From NCBI GenBank assembly GCA_001724265.1, contig MEDY01000330.1, forward strand, positions 1 through 47,497: a stretch of 47,497 bases of DNA, written 5' to 3'. Made by a program: the position numbers and the translations under genes. The notes below the pieces were generated by a model. That model did no database searches, was not told the DNA's origin, and worked only from the letters and a program-made list of their open reading frames with translations. Below, in pieces: positions 20,957 to 32,284 of the stretch (position 1 is the first letter of the stretch; each line of letters opens with the position of its first letter). This DNA comes from Rhizaria sp. SCN 62-66 (taxonomy: Eukaryota > Rhizaria, unplaced).

Positions 20957-23861
20957 ATGCCCCGCTTGCGCGCGTCCGCGCTGACTCTTGCCGCCGCGCT
21001 CTGTGTCGCTCTCATCGCACTCATGCTCGCTGTCGTGCCCGCCGTCGCCGCTGGTGATTCTGCCACAGTCGATTCCCTTACCTCGCTGTCGACCGCTTCG
21101 AGCCACCCCCTGGCGGCCCGCTTCCGCGCCCTCGGCCTCGCCGCGGCGCCCCAGGACGACTCCGTTGTTGGCGCGGGCGACGATAAAGACGGTGGCACGA
21201 GCGGCGGCGACGGCGGCGGTAGTGGCGCTGAGGAAGAAACCGCGCCCATCCTTCCCCCCGCCAACGCGCTGCACTGCTCGCCGCCGCTGTTCGGCGTCCC
21301 CATCTTCGGCGGCGGCTCGCACTCGCGCTACATGCGCTCCACCTACCCCGAGCGCGCCACGATCGCCCAGCGCGGGGTCGGCGCGCTGCTGCTTGTCGTG
21401 CTGCTGGTCTGGGCGGCGGTGTTCGCCCGCAAGCTCGCAGTGCGCAAGGGCTTCGTCGTCACCGGCCTCATCCAAATGGCCACCGGGTATGTCTTCTATA
21501 CGTTCGTTATGATGAAAACATGATAAATCACGCTAATAGTAGATATTGTATAGTATATCGCTTCTTCACCACTGACACACTCATTTTGTCTTCTTATATT
21601 GTTGAATTGTCCTTTCTCCTCTCTTTGCGTTGTCGTTGTCTCGCAGCCTGTTCCTGCTCCTGTGGCTGACCGTCTTCCTTGCTCCCGGCGCGGGCTCGCG
21701 GCTGATGTGGTACCTCTGGCGCGACGTCTCCCAGTGGCAGAACGGCGCCATCGCGCTCTCACTACTCGCCGCGGGCGCCGTCGACCTCTCGATCGGCCTC
21801 GCCACGCTGTCCTCCCCGCGCTGGCACTTGGTCTGGGCCGCGCTCTGCGCCGCCGCTGCCGTTATGCACCTCGCACGGCTGCAGTCGCTGGCGAACCCCA
21901 TGCAGCTGAACGCACCCGAGGACAGCTTTGCGCTTCGGCTCGCGCTTGCAGCCGCCGCGCTGGTCGCGATCGGCGCCGCTGTCGTGATGAGGTACCAGGG
22001 CAACGGGTGGATGTGGGCTACGGCGGGCGCGCCCAACTGCTCGCTCACGGTCCTCGACGGCTCTGGCCTGCGCAAACACGTTGTCATTACCATCGCGGAC
22101 CCCAACGCTTCTGCTTCATCGACGAACAGTGTTGAGAACAGCGTCAACGGCAGCTCAAACACCAATCCCAATACCACTACCACTGCCGCTTCAGCTACTG
22201 CGGCCCCTGCGAAGGTTCCTAAGACTGCCAAGGGGAAGCGTCTCGCCGCCGCCGCTGCCGCCGCCGCGGCCGCCGCGCTGCCTCAGGTTCCCGCTGGCTT
22301 TACTCTGCTGCCGCCGCCGCCGCTGCCGCCGTTTTGGTCCCATCTGCCCACGCTCTCCGGCATCGCGGCCCTCGCGGTGGCGGCGTTGCTTCTGTTTCCC
22401 GCACTGCCCGCCGAGCAGTACCACTTCGGCGTCGGCCCCGAGTGCAACGGCCACGTCGTCCCCACGCTGCTGTTGGCCGTCTTCGCGCTCGGCGTCGTCG
22501 TCGCTGTCCTCACACTGGGCTGCTGGCGCGGCGTGCGCGCGCGGTTCCTCACCCACGCCATGCTCGTTGTGCGCCACACTCGCGAGGCCGACACCGCTGC
22601 CGCAGCCGCCGCGGCCGCGCAGGCGGCGCATGATGACGACGGCGAAGGCACCGGCGGCGGCAACACTCGTCGCCGCGGTGGTGGCAAGGCCGGAAAGGGT
22701 GGCGCTAAGGGCAAGAAGGGCTCAGCTGCTAGCGTCAAGAAGGGCGGACAAGGATCCAAGCCGGCCGCCGCCCGCATCAGCGCCCACAGCATCAATGGCA
22801 TCAACAGCAGCGCTCGTAGCAGTGAGGCGTCGCAGGGCAGCGTGAGTACCGGAACCCATGCCGGCGTGTTGACCGCTGGCGTCTCTGCGGGCAGCGCGGC
22901 CGAGGCCAAGGTGCTCTCCCGCTGGGACTACAGCTACGACGACGACCGGTTTCTGCTTTCCGACGCGTTCCTCACCGAGCACCACGGCCGCAGCGAGTTC
23001 TTGTCGTTCCTCTGGTGCCAGGGCAGCAAGCGCGCGCGCAAAGCCAACCGCGGCCTGTTGCTGACCGCCTCTGGCTCTGAGGCGCTCGAAGTGATCGCTC
23101 TGCCGTCCCGCCCCCAGCGCCGGTCCACGGCCCTCGCGTCTGCCGTCCTGCGGCGCTACGGCAAGTGCGGCATGCTCTGCGCGTTCTTGCGCTTCTCCAC
23201 GGTGTTTTGCTGCGGGTTCACCTACTTCGCGTGCTGCGTGACCGTGGGCGGCGCGTGCGTGCGGGGTGGCGGGCCGTGCTGTCGCGCCGACGCCAGCCGC
23301 TTCGGCGCCGACGGCGACGAGGGGACTGAGGACGGCGCGCTGGTTGGCGGCGATGACGAGGGCGCTGAGGCGCGGCGCGGGCTGAACAACAACGCGGCGG
23401 GCCGCTACAACGACGATCTTTTCGACAACGACGACGAGTCCAACGATGATGACGACGACGACGACGACGACGATGACGACGACGACGAGGATGATGAGGA
23501 CGAGGACAAGGAGGACGACGAGACGGACGTCGAGGTTGGCAGCAGCGGTGCCGTGAACAACGCTGCCGACGGCGACAGCGACGCTGGCACAAGCGGGACT
23601 AAGGGTGCTGACAAGAAGGGTAAGGGCGCCGCTAAGGGCCGCGGTGGCAAGTCCAAGGGCTCGTCTAAGGGCGGTGCGCTTGAGCTGGCCGCACTGCGTG
23701 TTTTCTCCACGGGCAACGCGGACAGCGAGGACGAGGACGACCGTAACAACAACGATGACGATGACGATGACCAAGACGACGGTCTCGGTCAAACTCAGCA
23801 CGCTGTTGCCGCCAATGATGGCTTCGATGCCATGTTCGGCACGGGTGTGTTTGAGATCTGA
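20957..23861 (+). CDS. Multi-pass membrane protein with Lys/Gly-rich and Asp-rich cytosolic-type regions
   Basis: Two exons, 20957-21486 and 21647-23861, join at phase 2 over a 160-base intron (GTATGT...CGCAG) into 914 residues with a TGA stop. It begins with a signal peptide or membrane anchor (MPRLRASALTLAAALCVALI). Hydrophobic spans follow near residues 140-160, 167-193, 212-232, 236-255, 272-292, 410-430 and 448-471; the intron splits the third. A Cys-rich hydrophobic stretch (FSTVFCCGFTYFACC) lies near 690-710. Between spans are Gly/Pro and Lys/Gly-rich linkers (GGKAGKGGAKGKKG). The tail after residue 740 holds long Asp runs and ends FGTGVFEI. The start at 20957 is chosen for the signal-like sequence; the frame is open upstream but pyrimidine-rich. 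A transporter, receptor or membrane organiser are all possible and I recognise no family. Confidence 0.75.
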
Positions 23862-24781
23862 GTTAAAACACATGCGCTCGTCGGCTGCACTAAAACAACA
23901 GCTCTCGCTATGTACCAACATGTGCCTCTTTGTTCGGTTAGAAATACTTTTTCACTTAATATTTTGTTTTCTATTTTTTTGCCCTATTGTTGTCATCATA
24001 ATGCAACATTTGTGGTTTTATATGTCGTGGTTGTGGTTGTTTCACAATTGGTTGCTTTGATGTTGCCGTTGTGTTTCTGATGAGAAACGCAAACCAAACA
24101 CAACATCACCATTAGTATGAACAACAACGTTCCTTTGTGTGCCGTATTTTTTCAAAGCAACATATTTTTATTCGTTTGCCAATGTTATGTTTCTGTTCTG
24201 TCTCTTAAAAATAGGTTTAACTCGAACTGGTCACTCGCGTCATCAACAACTTCAGCGTCCCTAGACAGCGCTGTTTGAAGTGCTTGCAACTGTTGCTGTT
24301 GGTGATGATAATAGTGTCATCACGTTTACGCTTTTTTATATATTGTATCTGTCTTGTATTTTTTTGTTAATATGCATGCTTATGTGTGCATATGCTTTCA
24401 GTCCGTTTGTGGTCATCCATTCAAATGCAATAGCACCATAGTTCTATCGTCACGCCATCAACAACACCTAGGTAAGCATGCAAAGTCGTATCAAAGAACA
24501 AACAATAAACAACTTTTCTTGTCTCCACTCCGAATTCTTTCTGAGCACTGTACATCGACAGCGTTACAATATGTTACGATCGTTGTATTCACACAAATGA
24601 TAGATCTACAAGTTAGTCTTTGCAAGTAGTCGCAATAAGATGACTGGCCATGCACATCATGTTTAGCACATCACATTCGATCGAGATCATCATAGAAGAA
24701 GTCAAACCATCGTACGTGTTTGCGCTCACAGTCACAAACTGTTCACAGTCGCATTAGCTCTCTCGCAGGCAGCGAGTCACT
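23862..24781. other. AT-rich convergent spacer
   Basis: 920 bases between the 3' ends of the membrane protein (+) and ACMSD (-). Composition is strongly AT with T runs. An imperfect inverted repeat lies near 24058-24112, with a short perfect hairpin GTTTC-TGATGA-GAAAC at its centre. I see no coding exon or RNA gene. Confidence 0.6.
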
Positions 24782-26422
24782 TCAATCCTTGTTTTGGCTC
24801 TGGCTGAGCTTCTTCTCCTCCTCATCCCTGCGCCGCGCCTCAGCCGCGGCCCGGAAGCCCTTGTCACTGACGCCGAGCCACTCGAACGCGTTGCGCCACA
24901 GGATCCCCGCCTTCTCCTCCTCGGTCAGGATCGCGGTCTCGGCGACCAGCTTGCCGGGGGCCTGCTCGCCCAAGGGGAACGGGTAGTCGCTGCCTAGCAC
25001 GATCTTGCCGCCGGTTCCAAAAAGCGTGTTGATTGTGGTCAGCGCGGACTCGTCGTGCACCAGAGAGTCAATCCAGAACGAGTCCAAGTATTCGCGGGGG
25101 TTGCGCGCGCCGTCCACAGCGACCTGTAAGTGAAACATAAGCACATAACAATAAAGCAATTAAAGAGACTTGATAAGATGTGCTGCGGCAGAATTTGAGT
25201 TAAACGTATTAAATTTTGTCAAGATGCATTTGATTGAGTGATATATACTAGATTTCCATTTGCTTTGTGAAGAGTCGTTGGACGTACAAGGTCGGGGCGG
25301 CAGTTGAAGCCGTGCTCGATGCGTCCGAGCGTGCCAGGGAACGAGCCGCCGCCATGCGCAAACATCACACGCAGATTGGGCAACTTATCAAACATGCGGG
25401 AGAAGATGAGCGAGCAGATGGCCATCGTGGTCTCCATCGGCATGCCAACGAGCCACGGCAGCCAGTACTTGGACGTCGTCTCGGGCCGCGGCATGTTCCA
25501 CGGGTGGATAAATACGGCCGCGCCAATCTCAGCGCAGGCCTCAAAGATGGGATAGAACTCCGGGTCCGACAACTGGCGCCCGTTGACGTTGGAGCCGATC
25601 TCCACGCCCGCGAGGCCGAGCGCCATGAGGCGGCGCAGCTCGGCGACGGCGAGCTCCGGGTGGGTCATCGGCAGCGTGCCGAGCCCGATGAAGCGGGTCG
25701 GGTGGGCGCGACACACGGCGGCGATCTCGTCGTTGATGCGCTGGGCGAGATCGAGCGCGTCGTCGGGGTCGGACCAGTAGCTAAACATGACGGGGACCGT
25801 GGAGATGACCTGCACATCGACGTCCGTCGCCTCCATGTCGGCGATGCTGATCCGGCGAGAGGGAAAGGAGAAAAGGGAAAAGTGATGACGTGAGACAAAT
25901 ATGCATGGATTCCGATCATAAAATAACATTGTGCGAAGACATGATAAATGCAAGTGAATAGAGGATGTTAGCATTGCCAAAGTAGTCATTAAGTGCGATT
26001 CGGTAGTTGGAAGTATTGTCGGAGACGTACCGGGCCTCGGCAGAGAAGCAGTTCTCCTCAACCTCGCGGAAGAAGCGGCCGTTCTGGAACATCCTGACGT
26101 TGCAGGAGCCGGAGCAGGGCTCGAAGGAAACGTACTGCGGGGCTTGCTCGTTGGAGTTGGAGTTACCGTTCTCGCTCTCGCCGCCCGAGTTGTGCTGTTG
26201 CTGCTGCTGCTTGTAGGAGAGGTAGTAGTCCGGGGGCAGCGACGAAGGGAGGATGTGAGTGTGGCAATCAATGCGGAGGTGGCGGCGGTGGGCCGGGGCC
26301 GCGGCGCCGGCGTTAGACGCGGCAGGGGTGGCGACCGCGGTGTCGGGGCTGCCATGCGAGTGAGAGCACGGCTTCGCGCCGCCAGAGGTGGGCGTGGGGG
26401 AGGACTCAGGGTCGGTAGACAT
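24782..26422 (-). CDS. ACMSD: 2-amino-3-carboxymuconate-6-semialdehyde decarboxylase
   Basis: Exons 26422-26031, 25846-25288 and 25123-24782 join in frame (phases 2 and 0) into 430 residues with a TGA stop; introns are 184 and 164 bases with GTACGT donors. It is a metal-dependent amidohydrolase-fold decarboxylase of the kynurenine pathway, removing the carboxylate from aminocarboxymuconate semialdehyde and so diverting it from quinolinate and NAD synthesis. Metal and catalytic positions are visible: HxH in DCHTH (His54, His56), His245 in FIHPWNM, His295 in FAHGGG and Asp363 in GSDYPFP. The strings STVPVMFSYW and KYWLPWLVGMP are close to animal ACMSD. It is longer than the usual 335 or so residues because of a Ser/Thr/Ala-rich N-terminus of about 48 residues and a Gln/Asn-rich insert after the HxH motif. 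All key residues are intact. Confidence 0.95.
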
Positions 26423-27013
26423 GAGATACCTGCAGTGAACACGTGGTTGCAGAAGTAGAACGGCCGTAATGTGTGATTTGACGAATTTGAAGTGAGTATA
26501 TGTAAGAAAAAGAACAAAAAAGCGAAGAAACACAAAGGGACAAGGGGGGAGTAGGAAGAGACTTGAGGAGGGCGCTATAACGAGTAATTATAAGGTAACA
26601 TATAAAAATCAAAGGGTATCTGACACATAAAACCTGGATAATGTCGTTTAAGTCATGGTTGACGACGGTGAAGGGTAGACGAATGTCAGGATAAACGACC
26701 CAGTCAAAGGTCTTGGTCGCGTCAGAAACAAAATGCTGTATCCATGGACCGGAGCCACACGTCGAAATAAAGAATATTGAAGCTAAAACAACATTTCTAG
26801 AATTATTATATCTTATTTTGACTAGAAATCTCAAGTTTAAGTATCATTGTAAAATTAAGCTTCTGTTGACGATCATTGTGTGTTTCTATGAGCATTTTTC
26901 TCTCGTTGCTGACTCTCCCAAATTTGGAACACTCTTTTGCATCAACTCGTCCAGTAGCTCTGCCAAACCGTTCTGCATTGAGCTGCTGCATTGTTCAATC
27001 GCTGCTACTAAGC
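26423..27013. other. Divergent spacer upstream of ACMSD and the large unrecognised gene
   Basis: AT-rich. A minus-strand frame at 26640-26780 has some protein-like character and ends in a possible donor (CAG-GTTTTATG), with an acceptor-like CACTGCAG just before the ACMSD start. Neither frame joins into the ACMSD coding phase, so at most it is a spliced leader exon. On the plus strand the frame of the next gene is open from 26876, with an ATG at 26888 and a hydrophobic start. Confidence 0.45.
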
Positions 27014-28005
27014 ATGTCCTTTCCTGTGTACGATGTGGACACGGCATCCGGTGCGCATACCCCGCGTGTGTTGTCCTTTTCGCATGCGCTGCCTCAGGGC
27101 CCTATTCGGTTACTCAAGGACCAGCTCCTCCGCCTCGCGGCGCATGACCTAACCCACATCCCTAGCTCTGTTGCGAAGCCAATCACGGGCTCGCCCGAAG
27201 AGGTGATGAATGGCGCAGGACTTGCACCGCTTAACGAGCTCCGCGCGACGGCACGCTGGCTCTCGCTGCCGTCACCTTCTCGGCTCTCAAACAGCGGCGG
27301 CAGTGACAGTGAGCCGCCGATGTTGACGTCAGTGGAGCAAGCTGTGCAGTGGCTCGACGCCGCCGTTGCGACGACCCTCTGCAGCAAGAGCACCACGGGA
27401 TACTGCGTTAATACGCCAGTTGAGGTTGTGTATAGCGTCTCGTTCGTCCGCAACGGCTCTGTCCAGAACACCCCTAGCGCGGGCAATGATAATGTCAGCA
27501 CCTGTGGCAACCCACTCATTGCTCACCCGCCTGCTCTTCCAGGTTGCGGCAGCAACGTCAAGGTGCGCGCTTTGCTCTCGCTTGGTCACATCACGCTGCC
27601 GTCCTCGAGCGCGAACAACACCAGTCGCAACAACAGCGTCAGCAGCGTGAGCCACGTCCAGGACATCGTGCTTCCCTCACTCAGCAGCAACGCGAACAGT
27701 CACGGCCACAGCTCGAGTGCGAGTGCAAGTGCCAGTGTGAGTGCGAACCCTGAGGCCATTGCATGGGCTCTCAAGCAAGTCTCCGCCCCTGCACCCGTCC
27801 CCGCCAACGCCAACGCCGACTCCAGTGCTGGGGTTCCTAACAGCAGCGCAGTGACCCAGCTCTGGCCTGCACTCGACAACAACACAAGCGATGTTGTTGC
27901 GGATAAGCATGGCACCGCCGATGGCGCTAGTGCTGTTAGAGGCAATAACGCGTGGGCAGTCGTGTACCCGCCCTCTCTTGCCCTCGCCCAGCTCCACTCA
28001 ACGCC

Positions 28006-28036
<31 letters not shown>

Positions 28037-31000
28037 TCTGTCCACGCGAGTGGCGCTGACGCCACGGCCAGTGGCGAGTCCACAGAGACCGCAGCGCACA
28101 CCGCGGTGGCACGCGCTCTCGGCGTGCACACTGCGCAGCTCCGCGCACTCGCGGCCTCAGTCTCCGCGGCGATGGACACGCCGCTCGATCTCTCGTCGAT
28201 GACGAGTGACTTGCAGCAGGCAATCGAGGCCAAGGATCGCGCGCGCGCTGCCGACGCCGCCGTCGCAGTGCTGCACGTTGCCTGGGTCAGTAGCTCCGCG
28301 GCCGCCACCGCAAACACCGCCGCTAGTAGAGCCAGTACTCCTGACCTCAGCGACTGCAACAGCAACAGCAACAGCGACAGCAACAGCGTTCGCGCGACGG
28401 AGAAGAACGCCGCGGCTAAGTCCGCGCTGTTCCTCCCGACGCTGACCGAGATGCTGGCGAGGGGCGCGTCTGTGAGCCAGTCTGCCGCCGCTAGCGCAAC
28501 TGCAGCGGCGCAGTCTGAAGTGCTGCGGTCCCTGAAGCCTCTGCATCCGCACCCGTTGAGCCGGCTCGAGCAGCTGCTGCGGGCCGGCGGCGCGCGGCTG
28601 CTGCGGCTGCCGTTGCCGCGCGCGCTGCCCGGCGCCGTCGTCGCGACGGTGACCGCGGACGGCGCTGTGAGCACGCCGGCCGCGGCCATGACTGCCACGG
28701 TCACAGCCCTGCCGTCGCTGGCCTCGGCAGCCCAGGGCGGGGTGCTCAGGACCGGCGCGAACGGCTCTGCTGCTGCGAATGCTGCGACGGTTGCTCCGAT
28801 CATCTTCTCGAATGACAATCCAAGTGCGTCTGGCGTCTCCAGCGCGACGATTGCCAATGCAAACGGTGCTCAGAATGTAAGGACTCCCGCCGCAAGTGTG
28901 AGTGCCGCCACACCTGCTGGATCCGCCCCGCTGCCCCGCTCTCACTCCCAACAGTCGCACTCCTTGTCACAGCAACAGCAGCAGCAGCATCAGCAGCAGC
29001 CCGTGCTTAGCGTCTGCAGTGACTCCATTGCAGGCGCGTTCATCGCTTCACGGAGCTTCCCCCGCGACGTCCCCCGCGCCGCGCTGCCGCCCGCCGCACT
29101 TGTCTCGGCCGCTCTCACGGGCCCCGCGGCGCTGGCTATTGCGCGCGCGCACTCCGCGCTTACGACGCTGTGCCCGGCGCTGCCGCTCGCGCGCTCCTGC
29201 GACTCCCTGCACTCCGCGAACCAGACTGCGACTGCGGCTGTGGGGCTCGCCGTCAGTGGCGGTGGACAGGAGAGCTGCTGGGTGCCGGCGCCCGCGGTCA
29301 GCGCGCCCGGGAGCCGGTACTGGCCACTGGCGCCGCGGCACCTGCTGCCGACGCTGCCGTTTGTCGACCTCGGCTTTGTCCCGGCCTGGGCGCTCGCCAC
29401 CGCTGCCGCTGTTCAAAACAGCGATTCCAACACGAACCCTGTGAATGTGGTCGCGGAGGCGAGTTCCATCGTCACTGCTGCTGTTGAGGGCAGTGTGGAG
29501 GTGATTCCCGCACGTATCGCGGTCGAGTCAAGTGCCGCAAATGCTTCCTCTGTGGTGTCACTGCCGCTGCTGAAGCCCGCTGCCAAGAAGGCTGGCGGCG
29601 CCATTGTCTGTCAATACTGCGCGAACAACGATGGTGGTAACACCACAACCAACGACGATGACGAGGATGAGGAGGTGCTGTGCTACCCAGTGTTTGCGAG
29701 CGAGTACATCACGCCCACGCCTCAAATCCTTGCAACGCTAAGCAATACTAACAGTGCGCACGCCACCAGTGCATCTGCGAAGCCTGCTCCTGGTAGCGGC
29801 AGTGTCGGCGTTAAGTTCAGCTTTGCGCGCAGCAACCGCGCCGGCGCCGACGCCACAGCCGCTGCCGCAGCCGCCGACCGTTCCTCTTTCACCACCGGCT
29901 CCAGCTCTAACGGCGCCATTGCTGGCAGTGGCAATGACAGCTCTCGTGGGTCCACTGGCGGCGCCTCTGGCAGCAGTGGTGCGGGCAGCGAGTGGGCTAG
30001 TGAGCTGCCCTTCGACGTCTGCGTCGGTTACCGCTGCAGCAACCCGCACTGCCCCGACGCCACCGCCGCCGCCGCCGCTGCAGCCGCGGCCGCGCCCACG
30101 CTCGGTTGCGCAGTGAGCGCGCTGCTGGCGCGGACCCTGGAGCTCCGCGCACGCGCTGCGACGCTGTTCTACTCGAAGCTCCTGCCACTTATTGCGCCCC
30201 GCTTAGCCAACACATACAGCGACTCTAATGCGGAAGCTGTGAGTCTATGCGGCGGCCGCGTAAGTGTGCGCGCCACGCACGTCGCTCTGCTGTCTCGTGC
30301 CCTCCGTGCAGCGCCGTTTTTTCTCGCTGGCAAGCCGTTCCCCGCGTCGATCAGCGCCCGCGCCGCCGCCGCCGCCGCGCATGCGGACGACGACACGGGC
30401 GCGCGCAGGGACGTCGGCGCCGCTCTCCGCGCATTGCTCTGCGACGCTAACGATCTTTTGGAGGAAGCCAACGACGCGCTTGGCGCGTCTCACTTCCTCT
30501 TTACTCTACTGCACGCAGATATTGCCGTTTTGACCGCGATTACCGCCCCCGTGAGCGACAACAAGCCTCACACCGGCGCCGGCGCTGGCGCTGGCGCGGG
30601 CTCTCACAGTGGAAGCACTGGTCCTGGCGCTAGCGCTGGCGCTGGTGACCATGGTACGGGCGCGGTCGCCGAGCTTGCGCCGGGCCGTGCGCCCGTGGAC
30701 GCGGCGTCGAGCGCCAGGTACGCGCGCGACGTCGCCGAGGAGCTGTGCTCGGACGTGCCGGCAGGACCTTTGCTCGCGCGTACCGCCACACATGACCTCC
30801 ACAGCCTCAGCAGCGCCGACGGTAAGGATACCGGTGTGAGCGCTCAGGAGCTGTTGGGCGTGCGGTCCACCGCGGCGGGCGCCGTGGCGGCGCTGCGACT
30901 GCTCACGGTCACACTGCTGGCGCGCGCGTGGCAGGGCACCGCGGCGGTTGAGGCCGCGCAGAGCGAGTACGGCCAGTGGTGGCCCGCGGGCGCCGCTGCC

Positions 31001-31717
31001 GCCGCGATGACGGCGCCGTCGCGCGGCAGCACTGCAGGGCTCGGCGGCGCTGCAGCGGCGGCTCTGGGGAAGGCGGTGACGGCGCCGTTCGTGGTTGCGG
31101 CGTGCTCAGCGTGTCCGCGCTCACACAGGCACGCGCGCTTCTTTGTCTACAACGGGCCTGGTGTCAGTGCGAGCTCTGCGGAGGCCACGGTGGGCGCTGT
31201 TAACGTGGGCCGCGGGAGATGGGTTGAGCTGGCTCTGAGCCCGGCCCTGCACCGGCAGCGCGACATCAGTGCACTCCCGGACGCGTCGTTGCTGCCGCAG
31301 ACACTTGCTCGTCTTGCTGCCGCACCGTGTCTCTGCCACTCTACATTTACGCGCGCTCAAAACGCCCAGCAGTCGACTGTCATGAGTGGACTCGGCGTCG
31401 ACGCTGGAGACGCGTATAGCCGCAGTACTAGCGGTGTCACGAGTTCCAGTGCAGCCGCGCTCGGCGCGAGTCCTGAGCTGCTGGAGGCGCCGCTGGGCTG
31501 GCGACTTTTTGCGTCATTGGTGCCCGCCGTGTCTGACGACTCCATCCCGGCGCCCGGCACGCTCTCCGGTCTGTCTAGCGCGTCCACGACCGGTGCGGTG
31601 GCTGGGGCTGGGGCGGCCGGTGCCGGAGCGACCGGAATCGGTGGAGCTGGGATGCACACGGGCTCGTTCAGGGCGCTCGCACAAGCGTTAGGCGCACAGC
31701 AACAACAACACAACTAA
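27014..31717 (+). CDS. Large Ala/Ser-rich protein of unknown function with Cys pairs
   Basis: A single open frame of 1567 residues from the ATG at 27014 to TAA. An alternative ATG at 26888 would add 42 residues, beginning MSIFLSLLTL like a signal sequence. I prefer 27014 because the codon use becomes coding-like there (MSFPVYDVDTASG). Structured patches are separated by Ala/Ser/Asn low complexity: DQLLRLAAHDLTHIP near the start, WPLAPRHLLPTLPFVDLGF around 770, a CxxC (VCQYC) near 866 followed by an Asp-rich loop, YRCSNPHC near 1007, helical LARTLELRARAATLFYSKLL, and a C-terminal part with RHARFFVYNG. A CAG-rich stretch codes for Gln near residue 655. The Cys pairs may bind zinc. I do not recognise the family. 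Confidence 0.75.
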
Positions 31718-32284
31718 AACTCAAGATTATATAAGACTCATGTGTATTCGCATGTCATTGTAGCGATCGGGCATTGGCACCCACGAACGAGTACTGCAAA
31801 GCAGGCAGAATCCAAACAATTGTTTTGAGAGATTTCGTCCTCAAATAACAAAAAATCAATCTTAAATAGTGATATGATACACAATGACTAATTGGGTATA
31901 TATGAACTCATCTTGCGTCCTTGTACAGCCCTCCCTCATCGTTCACCGCAAACAACCTGCACACGTTGGACGAAATTTTGTTAAATTGATGCTTGTGTTG
32001 GTTGTGAGATAATATTAACCTCAAATGCAACTACTCACCACATTTGTTTCGTCGTAGAGTGCTTCGTTTGAGTCGATCTGGCCTGTGTGAGACACTGATA
32101 GGGGTCATCATTGGTCATGGTGAACTTAAAGCGTGTCGGACGTGACTGCTGATAAGATAAAAATGATCGACAGTTCAAGTTTCACAGTGTACAAGTATGT
32201 AGAGAATATGTATTCAGACATCCAAACTAAAGAAAGTCGATGGTTTGCAAAATTAAAAGTGATTCGCTGTTTTGACGCCTAAAA
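31718..32284. other. AT-rich convergent spacer
   Basis: It separates the 3' ends of the large unrecognised gene (+) and the Sfi1-like gene (-). I find no open frame with coding bias, no repeat and no RNA gene. Confidence 0.6.

Noticed and set aside
22722-23921. Minus-strand frame of 399 residues with Val/Ile-rich runs opposite the acidic tail of the membrane protein
   Set aside because: The Val/Ile runs are the reverse complement of Asp codons. The plus strand has in-frame splicing, a signal peptide and coding bias.
26406-26834. Possible upstream coding exon of ACMSD
   Set aside because: The only junction with consensus ends brings in a wrong phase or a stop. The ACMSD start at 26422 already gives a complete enzyme, so at most this is an untranslated leader exon.
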